64,000 nucleotides of DNA from NCBI GenBank assembly GCA_015143295.1, contig CM026563.1, forward strand, positions 4,464,001-4,528,000, in the 5' to 3' direction. The position numbers and the translations under genes were made by a program. This DNA is from Tetracentron sinense (Eukaryota > Streptophyta > Magnoliopsida > Trochodendrales > Trochodendraceae). Positions 23,397 to 34,797 of the stretch are shown in pieces. The number at the start of each line of letters is the position of its first letter. The first letter of the stretch is position 1. Below the pieces are notes generated by a model, which ran no database searches, had not been told where the DNA came from, and saw nothing but the letters and a program-made list of their open reading frames with translations.

Positions 23397-24010
23397 ATTT
23401 AATTAAACTTAATCATAGTTAAAAGAGGTTAAAAGGGACACGTACAGTCCACTACATTGTGGTCCGCATAATCCCCTAATTACTACTAAAAAAATATTGA
23501 GAAAAAAAAAAGTGGTTTAGTCAAATGAAGTTCCTGTATGATTAAAAAATTAATTTTATTATTATTTTAATTATGTATAATTAATTATTTCAATCGTAAC
23601 TGAAAGCGACAACAATCATAAGAATAATCTACCCCAAATGACCGGAGATAATCCAAAAATATATATATAAAATAAAATCTGAAAATGGAAAAAAAATTCA
23701 CATCCATGCGGCCACGCGTTTAATTGACCTAGACCCACTGCAAGAATCAATAAAAGATTAAATATTAAGAAAAAATAATAACAAAAATTAATAGTGAGTT
23801 TTTTTTTTTTTGGTAGTGAGTAGCACACCATGCATTTGATCATATAGTCAAATTCCATGGCCGCGTGTCCCTTTTAATACTCCTTTAACTATAGTTAAGC
23901 TTAAGAAAACTAAAGTTGATATTTTTGTTTGTTTAACCAATATTAGATTACTTAACCCTAGGAGTGAGTGAATCCAAAATCACAGTTGATGTGTGATAAA
24001 AAGAGAGGCA
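23397..24010. repeat. Scattered copies of the recurrent module
   Basis: AGGTTAAAAGGGACACGTAC (23427-23446) and GCGTGTCCCTTTTAATACTC (about 23863), followed by GGAGTGAGTGAATCC (about 23960), are single degraded modules in AT-rich sequence. No gene. Confidence 0.45.
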
Positions 24011-25332
24011 TGGACCAATGAGGGCTGCACACTTGCTACATAATTAAATGCAGCAAAGTTGAACATTTCCATTTTTTTTAGGTGCTACTACAAGCACACC
24101 AATATTTAATGACCATACACCAAATATATAACTTACTAACTTTACACCATTAAAATGTGACAAATTCTACTAACACACTTAAAGAAAATAAAATACCTAC
24201 AAATTTTCTAATTATACAACATTTTAAAACCACAAAACATGATAATTCATTACCCTTTTGATGGATCTAAACCCGAAGGTCCAATAAAATAGTATCAAAG
24301 AAATCATAACATATCTCTTATATATTGCATCCTTATTTGTGTGGGTTGAAGAGCTTGCAACAAAAGATCATAGAAAATTCAATATTGAAAATGGTGTCGA
24401 ATAAATCAAACTATTTGAAAATGACTAGTAGGATGTTCATCTCAAAATAAAGAGTGAAGCAACTGCTTATTACTCATAAGGTATTTTAAAATAAAGTAAC
24501 TGGATAAACTCTACTAGAATTGAACAAAAGGATACAAATAAAGTAAAAAACGTTGGTTTGATAAGTTCACATTACTTTGTGTTTCTGCAATTTATCAACC
24601 ATTTGAAGGTAAGGTAAGAGGAGCGAGCTTCGAGTTTTTATTCCTAGAAGAAGAATAAGTTTTTAGAAGAAAGTTTTGGTGTTTGGAGGTATGGGTGCTC
24701 ATTTAGACGTTCTTTAAAAAAAAAGAAAAAAAAGTGGTGCTATGAGCACACCATTATTTTTTGACTATACATCATTAAAAAAAATTCTACTACACCAAAA
24801 TTTTAAATTTCATCTTTTGCTCTATTGTCTCTGCTCACCGTTTTTTTTTTCTGTCTTCGGTACGTTCTCTCAAGAAAAAAATATTCACAAGTTATTCAGG
24901 AGTTCAACACCAAAAAAGGAAAAACCACAAGAAAAGAAGGAAAGACGAGAAAAAAAATTAAAAGACCTCTACACTAAAATACAGTAAAAAAAAATGCAAT
25001 AGTATCAAAATAAAACATGATGAAAGCAAATTATAAGTAAGCTTTCGAGGATTGGACATTCAAAGATTAAGTAGCTATCAAAATGCTTGAAATCCAAAAC
25101 CAAAAAAGAAAAGAAAATAATAATAAAATAGAGATATGAGAAAAATAGGGGTAAGAGATCTTAGACCATCTCCAAGGGTAAGTAACAAATATGGATAATA
25201 AATGTGTCATTTGTTGCCCCACTTACTTATTTTGTTACTTTTCAAAATTATCATTCTAATGGAAGTAGCAAATTCTATTATTTTATTATTTTTTTATCTA
25301 TTATGACATTAAAGGAGAGAGGGGCCCACTTA
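24011..25332. other. AT-rich spacer with GGTGCTAC repeat remnants
   Basis: GGTGCTACTACAAGCACACC (24081) and GGTGCTATGAGCACACC (24735) are fragments of one repeat, and GGTGTATATTAG/GGTGTATAATC near 26670 may be its facing end. No credible gene; the 81-codon frame at 24742 lies in this repeat. Confidence 0.4.
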
Positions 25333-25403
25333 TTATTTTAGGGTGGTGCTACCCGCACCCCAACAATTGATGAAAAAACACCATAAGTGAAAAAAAACGG
25401 TAT

Positions 25404-25775
25404 TTAAGGAGCATAATGACAGTAACACCCTTTTTTTTTATCTTCTTCTTCTTCCTCCTCTTTGTTTTCTCCAACCAAACCCTGGCAAGACTCTTTCAGC
25501 ATACACAGGGCATCTACATTTAGTAAGGCAGTTGCCTTGGACAAAGCTTTCCCGGTTGATTCTGATGTTATTAGGAAAGAAGAATCAAGGAAAGGGGGAT
25601 GGATTGGAGAGCTGAACATAGACTTCGCCATAGACGGAGCGACGAGGCGTGGCTGAGCTATCGAACCAGTCGGCATGTTGCTATACGGCATATCTGACAC
25701 CACTCTTGCACCCCCACTGGCCACCACCAGAAGTGCTACCCCAATTCCCCCAAAGCTCAAAAAAAAATCCTTCAC
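25404..25775 (-). pseudogene. Captured HD-ZIP IV (ANL2/HDG-like) N-terminal fragment
   Basis: The minus-strand frame of 123 codons includes GGARVVSDMPYSNMPTGSIA followed directly by QPRLVAPSMAKSMFSSP. This is the conserved N-terminal segment of class IV homeodomain-leucine-zipper proteins (ANTHOCYANINLESS2/HDG group), which are epidermal transcription factors. Homeodomain and START domain are absent. Upstream residues (FGGIGVALLVVASGG) look like a frameshifted Gly-rich stretch. The C-terminal part ends in EEEEEEDKKK from terminal-repeat sequence. It lies wholly inside the hAT-like element, so I read it as a captured fragment, not a working gene; transcription is possible. Confidence 0.65.
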
Positions 25776-25926
25776 CCCTCTTTTTAAGTTTCCATCAGTA
25801 ATTTCTCTCTAGGGTCTCTTTAGATTTTTTTGTTTTTTATCTCCTCTTTCACCTTAGAAGGACTACAAGATTGAGAAAAGACTGTAACAACATTTTCCAA
25901 TTCATCTCCATCTCCATCTCCCACCC

Positions 25927-26172
25927 ATGAAACAACCTTCAATTAACCAACCTAGATACAAAACCAATAAAAAATCGAAATGGGTTGACTCAGAAAACAC
26001 TCAAAACATCATAGTTAAATCAAAGAAGCAAAGACTGAAAACCAGAGGATGCTTTGAAGGGAAGAAGAATCTGGGAAATTTTGCTTTAGAGGCAGCAAGA
26101 AGAGAAGAGGAAGTAGAGGAAGAGGAGGAATCTGAATATGAGACTGAAATTGAAGAAGAATTAGCAGGGTGA
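25927..26172 (+). pseudogene. Second possible captured fragment, unknown origin
   Basis: An 81-codon frame with a basic start (KQPSINQPRYKTNKKSKW), a KSKKQRLKTRGCFEGKKN stretch and an acidic end (REEEVEEEEESEYETEIEEE). I do not recognise a family. It lies between the HD-ZIP IV fragment and the right inverted repeat, in the opposite direction, and could come from a second source gene. Confidence 0.35.
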
Positions 26173-26754
26173 GGTGATTGTTATTCCAAAAGGGTGTTGC
26201 CACGGTTTAGTAGAAAGGTTTTGGTAAGAGGAAACGATAAAGAAGAAGAAGATTAAACAAAAAAAAAGGGTATTACTGTCATTATGTTCCTAAGGTGGCG
26301 TATTTTTCACTTATGATGTTTCTTATCAATTGTTGGGGTGCGGGTAGCACCACCCTTATTTTATTGTAACAAACGATTTATCGGGTTTCAACCGTACAAT
26401 AAATCGAGATTCTAAGTTGTTGTATCCGTTGGAGAGCCTTCTTGCTGACACGACAAAAGTTCTTTACTACCTTATTAGCTGTGTCCCTTGGAGATGGTCT
26501 TACTGTTCCTCTAAAACTGACGTGAGCATTATCTAGTCACCCTAAGTTTTTAAACACCATCATAAGATGATAGTGTTGAAATCTTTGGCTGAAGATGAAA
26601 AAAATGTTGGTCAGAATCTTTAGCCGGAGATAACAGGGAAGAAGAAGAAATGTTGGAAAAATTGGTGTATATTAGTAATTTTTACTATTGGTGTATAATC
26701 AAAAAATTATGATGAACTTGCAATAACACCCAAAAAAAAGTTATTTCTTTTATG

Positions 26755-28141
26755 AGGTTTTTGCGTATTAGTTGATGTGTTCTACCAGCTTTGCAAATAC
26801 AATGTTATGAGTAATAGTTTTGCAAATTAACTCATGGTTTTGCAACAATTTGACAAACAACCTCAATGCCTAATTTCATTAGGCTTCAGTTTGTTAATGT
26901 TAGAAAAATGATTATTATGCCCTTATGATATTTCATAACCGCACAAAGCCTTTAACTACCCTTGAACTATGGTTAGTAAGCTTTAACCCTTGTGATTAAG
27001 ATTCACACCCTTAGAGATAAAGCATCTAACCCTTTTTTAAAAAAAATAATGTGTCCCCTTTTAACTCCCTTTAACTTAGGTTAAGATAAACTAACCCTTA
27101 GAGTTAAAGCATATAACCTTGGTTTTAAAAGAAAAAATTAACACGTCCCCTTTGAACTCCCTTTAACTGTAGTTAAGATTTATTTACCTTTGGGGTTAAA
27201 GCATCTAACCTTGATTTTTAGAAAAAAAAATTAGAAAAAATTAACGTGTCCTTTTTTAACTCCCTTTAACCGTGGTTGAGATTCACTCAATCTTAGGGTT
27301 TAAACATCTAACCTTGGTTTTTAGAAAAAAAAAAAACAAAAAATTTAAGGTGTCCCCTTTTAACTCCCTTTAACTATTGTTAGGTTTCACTAACCTTATG
27401 GAAGGGGACATGTTAACTTTTTTTACACACCAAGGACCAAGGTTAGATGCTTTAACCATAAGGGTTAGTTGATCTTAACCACAGTAAAAGGGATTTAAAA
27501 GGGGACAATTTAAATTTTTTAAAACCAAAGTTAGATGTTTTAACCCTAAGGGTGAGTGAATCTTAACCATAGTTAAAGGGAGTTACAAAGGGACACATTA
27601 ATTTTTTCTATTTTTTTTTTCTAAAAATCAAGGTTAGATGCTTTAACCATAAGTGTTAATAAATCTTAACCATAGTCAAAGGGAGACACGTTAATTTAAA
27701 AAAAAAAAAACCAAGGTTAGATGCTTTAACTCTAAGGATTAGTGTATTTTAACTTTGAATATGTTAATTTTTTTCTTTTAAAACCAAGGTTATATGCTTT
27801 AACTCCAAGGGGTAGTGTATCTAAACCTAAGTTAAAGAGAGTTAAAAGGGGGCACATTAATTTTTTAAAAAACCAAGGTTTGATGCTTTATTCAAATCTT
27901 AATCACAAAGGTAAAAACTTATTAACCATAATTCAAGGATAGTTAAAGGTTTTATGAGGTTATTAAATATCATAAGGACATAATAATCATTTTTGTAACA
28001 ATAACAAACAAAAGGCTTACAAAATTATTGTCTCACGGTTGCAAAACCATGCGTTAATTTGCAAAACTGTTACTCATAAAGTCATAATAGTGTATTTGCA
28101 AAGCTACTTAGAACTCAACAGCGCTGTTTACAAAAACCCCA
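26755..28141. repeat. 1.4 kb inverted array upstream of DRB2
   Basis: The outer arms pair over at least 100 bp: AGCTTTGCAAATACAATGTT (26791) faces TGTATTTGCAAAGCT (28091). The next block ATGATTATTATGCCCTTATG faces CATAAGGACATAATAATCAT (27970). Inside, four modules of 92-105 bp read one way (GTCC boxes at about 27054, 27145, 27247, 27352) and about five read back (CCAAGGTTAGATGCTTTAAC near 27448, 27630, 27711, 27785, 27872). The centre is near 27420. The right end lies about 355 bp before the DRB2 ATG. Confidence 0.8.
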
Positions 28142-28496
28142 TCTTAAATAGTGTCCGATCAATAAATATTAGTGTGGTCCTAGTAGCAATTTTTTTGGTT
28201 TTGCATTCAGGCTCAAGAAGGAGTGAGAGTGTGGGTAGCAAAATCTTAAAAATAGACTCCACTACGAAAGTTTTTTTTCCCCTTTTCTATAATATCAGCT
28301 TCGGATCTCTCTTCTACAAAGCCATCTCTCTTCTACAAAGCAAAAACCCTTAAAACCTCCGATCCGGCCGGGAAATCATAATCCGGAAATATCCCATGGA
28401 AGAGTACTAATTTTCCCGCATTTCGACGTGCGAATTTTCCGGCCGGGTTTTCCGGTTCATGATCAGTCCAAACCGGTTTAGAGGGGTAGTAGAGAG
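28142..28496 (+). promoter_or_regulatory. DRB2 promoter/leader region with two upstream ORFs
   Basis: It contains CT-rich leader-like sequence with a small direct repeat (CTCTCTTCTACAAAGC twice, about 28307-28341) and a telo-box-like AAAACCCTTAAAACC. ATG GAA GAG TAC TAA at 28396-28410 is a four-codon upstream ORF. A second ATG at 28459 opens a 35-codon frame that overlaps the main start. The transcription start is unknown, so whether both lie in the mRNA is inference. Confidence 0.45.
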
Positions 28497-28566
28497 ATGT
28501 ATAAAAACCAGCTTCAAGAGCTGGCGCAGAGAAGCTGCTTTAATCTTCCATCATATACCTGTATAA
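28459..28566 (+). other. Upstream ORF overlapping the DRB2 start codon
   Basis: A 35-codon frame starts 38 nt before the DRB2 ATG, is out of frame with it and stops at 28564-28566 inside exon 1. If in the mRNA it could lower DRB2 translation. The peptide resembles nothing known. Confidence 0.4.
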
Positions 28567-28742
28567 GAGAAGGTCCTGATCACGCACCAAAATTCAAGGC
28601 TACCGTTAACTTTAACGGCGAGATCTTTGAGAGCCCTAACTACTGTACGACGTTGAGACAGGCGGAGCACTCGGCGGCCGAGGTGGCGCTCAATTCGCTC
28701 TCGAATACGGGGCCGTCTGTTTCACTAGCAGCGAGGATCTTG
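28497..28742 (+). CDS. DRB2: DRB2 exon 1
   Basis: Eighty-two codons from the ATG; encodes dsRBD1 and the start of the linker. Ends in phase 0 before GTAAGT at 28743. Confidence 0.93.
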
Positions 28743-31700
28743 GTAAGTATGGCTTTTTTTTGTTGCTGTTAGGGTTCCGTCTCGTATTCCGTTAGGGTTT
28801 CTGGTTGTATGCTTCCGTTACTCTCATTTCCAAATTCCACTTGACTTCGACTCGCATTAACACATGAGTGACAAAAAACAAACCGAAAAATGATCTTGCT
28901 AATGTGCGCCGTACAGGTGCGCAGGCTTTTTGAGCACATACTAATTTCTAAGGCCTCACGAATTTTCGCTCCCCATCGTTGATCAGCTAATGTGCGCTGT
29001 TTAGTTTGGCAGGGTAAGTGTGCGATTAACCCGCACGGGTGGCTCAGTTGATTCAGGTCTTGGGAGAGTTCCCTAAGGTCTCGTCCCGGGCTTACCCGTG
29101 TTTGCGGGTGATTGCGTGCATCCGAAGGCGCATACAGCTAATTATGCTTTCCCAAGTAAATCAAATTACAGAAATGCTAGCCCCAGTTGCGAATTTTCGA
29201 AAGACGCAACTGGGTGGCTACAAATGTCAAACATTTCCTGATTATTAGTTTTTTAATCTGTTATAATATCAAACCAATCCATGTGTTATACTTACTCTTG
29301 TGTCCGGAAAATTTTGGAGTAAATGCGACTGGTGCTAGCACTACTCTTCGAATAAAGGTTATAGAAAATACAAATTCTATTCCTTTTCTTCACCTTTTTA
29401 TATAAAATTATAATACTTAGATATACTGATGAAATATAACTAATTTATAAAGTATATACAAATGAAATAAATGAAATGCTGGTTAGAATCTCCTTATGAT
29501 CATAGGTGCATAGAAATAATGAAGAACATATGAGTAGTTGATTCTTCAGAGTTCAGACGCATTGTTATAATTTAAAAATTACTGTCTTGCAAAAGCAAGA
29601 AAAATTAGGATGGCATGGACCATAGTTTGTGATATATAAAAAATCAGAAAGTCATATTCAGTTGTTAAATGTTTGAGTTATGCTCCTCTTACATATATAT
29701 TTTTCACTCTACTTTAATGTGCGTGTTTTATTTATACACACAAAGATTCTTACACAGATGCGCACACACATGTAATTGTACGTAAAAAAAAACCTAAGCA
29801 TGCTTTTTGTGGTTCCTCAATCTCAGCCACCATTCAGACCAAAAAAAAACCCACCATAGGTAGCATTTGAAAATATCTAGAGAATAGAAAAAGAGTTTCA
29901 TACAGAGTACTACATTTATACTCCTTTTAATTAATTAGTAGAGGATATTTTGATCAGGACATTAAAACTGGTATGTTGAATGTCTCTTGGGTATTTTCCT
30001 TTTTAAAAAGTAAAAACAAGGGATAGTTTTAGGCCTTCAAAATGTACACACATACATATGTTCATACTTTAGTCCTTCCTTAAGTTTGATTCACCACATT
30101 CTAGCTGCCAGAGATTATACTGTCTCGATACTAAATAAGCTTCTACATGGACAGGATGAAACAGGGGTTTACAAGAACCTCTTACAAAAAATTGCTCAAA
30201 GAGTTGGAGAAGCATTGCCGTTATACTCAACTTTCCGATCGGGCCTTGGACACTTACCTGTTTTTACCGGCAGAGTAGAGCTGGCTGGAATCATTTTCAC
30301 TGGCGAACCAGCCAAGAACAAGAAGCAAGCAGAGAAGAATGCAGCCATGGCAGCTTGGTCATCTCTAAAACAATGTGAGTCCTTGTCTAAAGTTTTATTG
30401 TTATTTGGTTGCAAGGGATTGGATGCAAAGGAGTGGTTCCTTCATATAGATGGAAGAATACAAAAACCCACTTTGTTCGGCCTCCCCTAATCGAAACCTG
30501 AATACTTCAGCCATTAGAATGAGGATTAATAGTGTAATACTGGTTCAGAATAGGGTATTTAAGTTCCCTCAATTGAGGAAACCTTCATTATATGTGTGTG
30601 AAGCAATTAGGTAATGGCCAAAGTGTAGCAATTCCTTTTGTCACAGCTAAATGTTGGTAAAAAAAAAATTCATCTAGCTATTAAAATAGAGTTTCCATTG
30701 TAGACTTAATCAAAATCAGACTCCAACATAAACCTTATAAGTTCAAATTACTTGATCATGTGCTTGGCTGAATCCTATGATGACTCGGATTCAGACCCTT
30801 GTCAAATTGTAGTACTTCAAAGTTTGGACATCAGCGAACTGTCCTACTTCATTTTGAAAAGAATCAAAGATTAAACCAACCACTACAGGTGGCTTACTGT
30901 CCTTTATTTTAAAGAAGTTTAGACATGCAACTAACAGGAGCATGGGAAGCCATCTCTCCCGCCTCTGCTATATGCATGGCACGGTGGATAGATGGGCATG
31001 TGTGCTAAACTACAATTGGAGATGAAACATAGAGCTGGCTTGGTGCACCAAACCCTCATTCCCTCAAGGAGAATGCTGTTGGTACTGAAATTTTAAATTC
31101 TTCGGCAGATAGGTAGGTGCATTTGATATATCACCACCATCGGAGTCATATATCAACATATTTTGTTTTTGCTACGTGAATCTTTTTTCATTCTTCCACT
31201 TTATTTTAGGGAATATTCTTTTTTAGAATGCACTTCTTCAGATCTTCTCTATTTTAATTGATGTTCCTTTTGCCCTTACCCTTGTCCTTCTAGAGCCTCA
31301 ACATGCTCCAATGCCTTGTATTTGCCTCCATTAAATAATTTTTTGGGTTGGTCTCACAGTCAAGAGGCTCATTCTTCAGTCTCAGTCTGGATTCTAGATT
31401 TTGTATAGCATCATGAAACACACTCAAGTTCTGTTTTAATAAAAGATAGTGACCTAGGCCTTGTCAGAATGTGTTCAATCACTTGTGTTGTGGGGCACCC
31501 TACTAATACCTTCCACCAATATTATGTTTTGTTTGCCCTTTTGAAAGTTCCAGTTATGTGTAACTGAATTGTTTATTTTGTGTCCAGTGGCACAGCAAGC
31601 TGCAAATTCGTCATCAGAAACTGAGAGCAATGATGAGCAGGAACAGATCACCATTGCGCGGGCCCTGTTGAACTATCGTCTGAAGCAAAAGATGGCGATG

Positions 31701-32294
31701 GCAAACTCTCCCAATGCCCCATCGCCATTCCCAAAGAAATTCCCAATGCAAAATCCTAGACCATCGAGTGGACAGCTTCCCTCTGTCTGTACATCAAAAA
31801 TCCTCCCCTTAATCTGCCAAAAGACTACTCCACCATATAGACCCATTTCCACAACAGCAAACGACATCCCCCCATCAAACTCACAGTTCCTACTACCCGA
31901 CAGTCGTGGGACCCATCCCCAGAAGTTCTCCACACCGAGAATAGCACCTTATCTCCCCGTCCGGCAATTCAGGGCACCATACCATGGGATTGCACCCCCA
32001 GTTACAATAAGGACTGCAGTACCTGTTTTCTCTGCCCCGCCACTTCCTCCACCACCTGGCTGTTCCCCTCGGATAATGGGGTCACCATCTGTGCGTATTA
32101 CCCCACCAGTCTGTATCAGGCAGGCTGTGCCAGTGTTTGCAGCTCCACCAGTTCGAATAGAGGAGCCTCCAATTCTTACCGTTCCTGCCCTGCCAACCAG
32201 TTCATCAGTTCAGATAGAGGAGATTGGGAAGGCAGCTGGGAACGACATGCCAGAATCTGTGATGATACAGAGCTTGAAACAGCTTGAATTCTGA
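28497..32294 (+). CDS. DRB2: Double-stranded RNA-binding protein, DRB2 type
   Basis: Three exons: 28497-28742, 30155-30374 and 31588-32294. Joined they give 1,173 nt, 390 aa. Donors are GTAAGT and GTGAGT; acceptors are ACAG and CCAG. Residues 1-70 form dsRBD1 (starts MYKNQLQELAQRSCFNLPSY, ends in the LRQAEHSAAEVALNSL helix). Residues about 87-154 form dsRBD2 (VYKNLLQKIAQRVG, then KNKKQAEKNAAMAAWSSLKQ). After dsRBD2 comes the NDEQEQITIARALLNYRLK segment typical of DRB2/3/5, then a proline-rich tail in which PPVTIRTAVPVF recurs as PPVCIRQAVPVF. DRB2-type proteins bind dsRNA and act with Dicer-like and Argonaute pathways, modulating miRNA production and translational repression. DRB2 versus DRB3/DRB5 cannot be settled without a tree. 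Neighbours: inverted array upstream, DCP2 convergent downstream. Confidence 0.93.
28743..30154 (+). other. DRB2 intron 1
   Basis: A 1,412 bp intron. It contains a possible SINE remnant at about 29030-29120 (CGGGTGGCTCAGTTGATTC like an A box) and a GCTAGCACTACTCTTCG MITE end near 29334. Short frames inside are not genes. Confidence 0.7.
30155..30374 (+). CDS. DRB2: DRB2 exon 2
   Basis: It begins after ACAG with codons for DETGVYKNLL and encodes dsRBD2. It ends after the first base of a Leu codon, before GTGAGT at 30375. Confidence 0.93.
30375..31587 (+). other. DRB2 intron 2
   Basis: A 1,213 bp intron, AT-rich, without obvious insertions. Confidence 0.8.
31588..32294 (+). CDS. DRB2: DRB2 exon 3
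   Basis: It begins after CCAG, completes the split Leu codon and encodes the DEQEQITIARALLNYRLK segment and the proline-rich tail. Stop TGA at 32292-32294. Confidence 0.92.
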
Positions 32295-34136
32295 TACTGG
32301 CATGCTGAAGATGATAACAGGGAACTGTTTTTGGTTTTTGCAGGTTTTCAGTTTGTTTCTCATATTTCCATATCTTATATATGAGTGTTTCTTTTTGTTT
32401 TCTATTTTCTTGCTCCCATTTGGGAAAGCTACATTGTCTTTAAGGTTACTACATTAGCATAAGCAAGCTCGATTCTAGGCAATTCAGGAGCGTGTTTTTT
32501 TCTACAATACAACTGAGCAGGTCAGAAAATCCAGGAACAGGTTTGACTAGAGAGTCATATACTGATGTTATCTCGTCATTTTTGGGTAATTCTCGTATGG
32601 TAGACTGGCTAATCGACTCACTGAACAAGACTGCTCAATGGGTGGGCCACCCCTCTGAAGTGCGACTAACAACTTGATCTTAACCTTCCAATCTGGTCAG
32701 GATGAATGAGTTCCCCCATGTTAAAGTTGAATTAGTATCCATCACCGGCGGGCGGCATAACTCTACATGGGGCTGGAATAAAGGCCATTCTGCGGAAGTT
32801 AATTACGGGATATATTGTTGATAGTGTAATAAGGGAATTATTAAGAGATTAAATATGAGTCGGAGTTCTGGGATATATTGTTGATAGTGTAGTAAGGGAA
32901 TTATTAAGAGATTAAATATGAGTCGGAGTTCTGGGATATTTTGTTGATAGTGTAATAAGGGAATTATCAAGAGATTAAATGTGAGTTGGGAGTTCTGCTT
33001 CACGGTGCCTGACCGGAGCTTCCTTTCTTATTCGTGACTTGTAATTATTGAGAGAGGTGTGACATTTTTCTAAATGTATTCTCTTCTTAAGGGGCTCGGC
33101 TCACATGCCTTGAAGCGGACTCATATTTAATCTCAATCATTAACTACTAGAAAAAAAAAAATGCCACAGAGAGCTACTCATTGCTGTTGGTCCTGCTTAT
33201 CATGAATGTACTGGGCCATCATCTTTAATCCCTCCAAGTCAAAGGCAGACTCCCAACTCTAGTTCAGACCTACTAACCAGAATGTAGAGTCCTGAGCGAG
33301 AGCATCAATTTTAAATACAGCATTAAGGTAAGGAGAGAGCGTCAATTTTAAATATAGCATTAAGGTATGGAGCGCAGAGCAAGAGCAAGAGCAAAAGCGG
33401 GAAGGAGGTTTGAGAGCAAGGGCTTAAGTGTATTGCAAGGTTTTGGTTACTAGGGTTTGAACATCCAAGTGCGTCCTTCTACCCCCAAAATCCAAATCTC
33501 TACACTCCCATTTGATTTTCTTAAAGAAATGCCGTCTCGACCAAAGCTGAAATTCTTCCAATCCAAAGGCCAGTAAGTAACAGAATCAAGCTGAGATAGT
33601 AGTGACCAACTCGTAGCCCCACATTGGATGAACCATATGCTTATGGGATGACAGCACCCAAAGGCTGAAATCTACCATTTCTCTCAACTTTTGCCTTTAC
33701 CTTTTACTCTGAGGAAAGTGAAATTAGAAAACATAAATAAAAAGAAGCACCACCAGTAAAATTGAGCAATGATTTAGCTATTATACTTTCCAAGCTCATT
33801 CAAATCGAACAACATACCAGTTTTGGTCAGGGTGGGGTACTTACAATCCTCCAATTAACAGTCTGAACGTGTTAGAAGCATTCCAGATTAGAAGTACTGA
33901 TAAAAAGGACAAGGACCTAAGCTTGACCTGTTTTTTGTTACAGATTTCTATACAGAATCAACATATCTCCCAAATCTGACAGTCCTACAAACTTTACACA
34001 GCTCGTGTGGGTTCCAGTTGGGTTCTGAAAGCCCATTAATGGTGTTAGGTATGTACTAGTGACACGGCTGAAACTAACCAAGCTATGTTAACCGAGAAGA
34101 CTTTACAAACAGGACTGAGTCAGCATTATGTTTTCG
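32295..34136. other. Intergenic region between convergent DRB2 and DCP2
   Basis: It holds the 3' ends of both genes. A minisatellite lies at 32807-32995. Short frames near 32492 and 32803 do not code for known proteins. Confidence 0.6.
32807..32995. repeat. 63-bp minisatellite, three copies
   Basis: Units start at 32807, 32870 and 32933, each GGGATATATTGTTGATAGTG or close to it. The first two are almost identical, the third more diverged. Confidence 0.9.
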
Positions 34137-34318
34137 TCAAGGAGGAAAAGCATCTTCCATTGCTTGTAAGATGGAAGCAGAATCGAACCTGAAGCTTCTG
34201 AAGCTTTTGCCAGGGCCCAAGTGGGATAGAGGAATTTCAGATCCAGGTTTGGTTGACTGGTTCATGGTTGCTTTTGTGACCCCTGCAAAACTACTCTTTG
34301 CCTTCCACATGCATGTTC
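34137..34318 (-). CDS. DCP2: DCP2 exon 8
   Basis: It follows TTTAAG and encodes the tail ending [11 protein letters not shown], then [12 protein letters not shown]. Stop TGA at 34139-34137. Confidence 0.9.
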
Positions 34319-34764
34319 CTTAAACAAATAAACAGAGTTTATCAACGAAAACACAGGAACATCAACACACCACCCTAATTTCTAAGAGAGAGATTCATTG
34401 TCTGCCAGACAAAAATGCAAAAAAAAAAAAAAAAAGTGTAAATCTTAAGTCTTAGTATTATAGACAATGACTGCCACTTACAAATGGAACATAAGAACAC
34501 GTGGCATGGGTGCCTACCTAAAAAATCTTCTAGTTAAGTACCCCATTGATAACATTAATGCAACCATTCAATCAACATGCTTCTCTTTTCTGGATCCTTC
34601 ACTTCATTCTTATTTTACAGTACAACAAGAATGTGATTAAACGAACTGATTGGCACAGGGCATGCATAGGAAGAAAACATCAATCAGTGGGTTCCAATCC
34701 CACACCATTTGTCCTGAAATTATCCATGGTACTTGCCATCAATATTATTTAGATATAGACTTAC

Positions 34765-34797
<33 letters not shown>

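Larger units (their letters stand above)
25341..26355. mobile_element. hAT-like element carrying host gene fragments
   Basis: The terminal inverted repeats are about 100 bp and roughly 90% identical; both start GGGTGGTGCTACCCGCACCC. They are flanked by perfect 8-bp duplications TTATTTTA (25333-25340 and 26356-26363), as in hAT elements. Between them lies about 800 bp of unrelated sequence: an HD-ZIP IV-like fragment (minus strand) and a second acidic, lysine-rich frame (plus strand). There is no transposase, so the element is non-autonomous, comparable to Pack-type elements. Confidence 0.85.

Noticed and set aside
29030..29120. tRNA-like segment in DRB2 intron 1
   Set aside because: Only an A-box-like GGTGGCTCAGTTG is seen; no cloverleaf or good B box, so neither a tRNA nor a firm SINE.
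30196..30414. Minus-strand frame opposite DRB2 exon 2
   Set aside because: Shadow of the real dsRBD2 coding strand.
31673..31933. Minus-strand frame opposite DRB2 exon 3
   Set aside because: Shadow of the proline-rich DRB2 tail.
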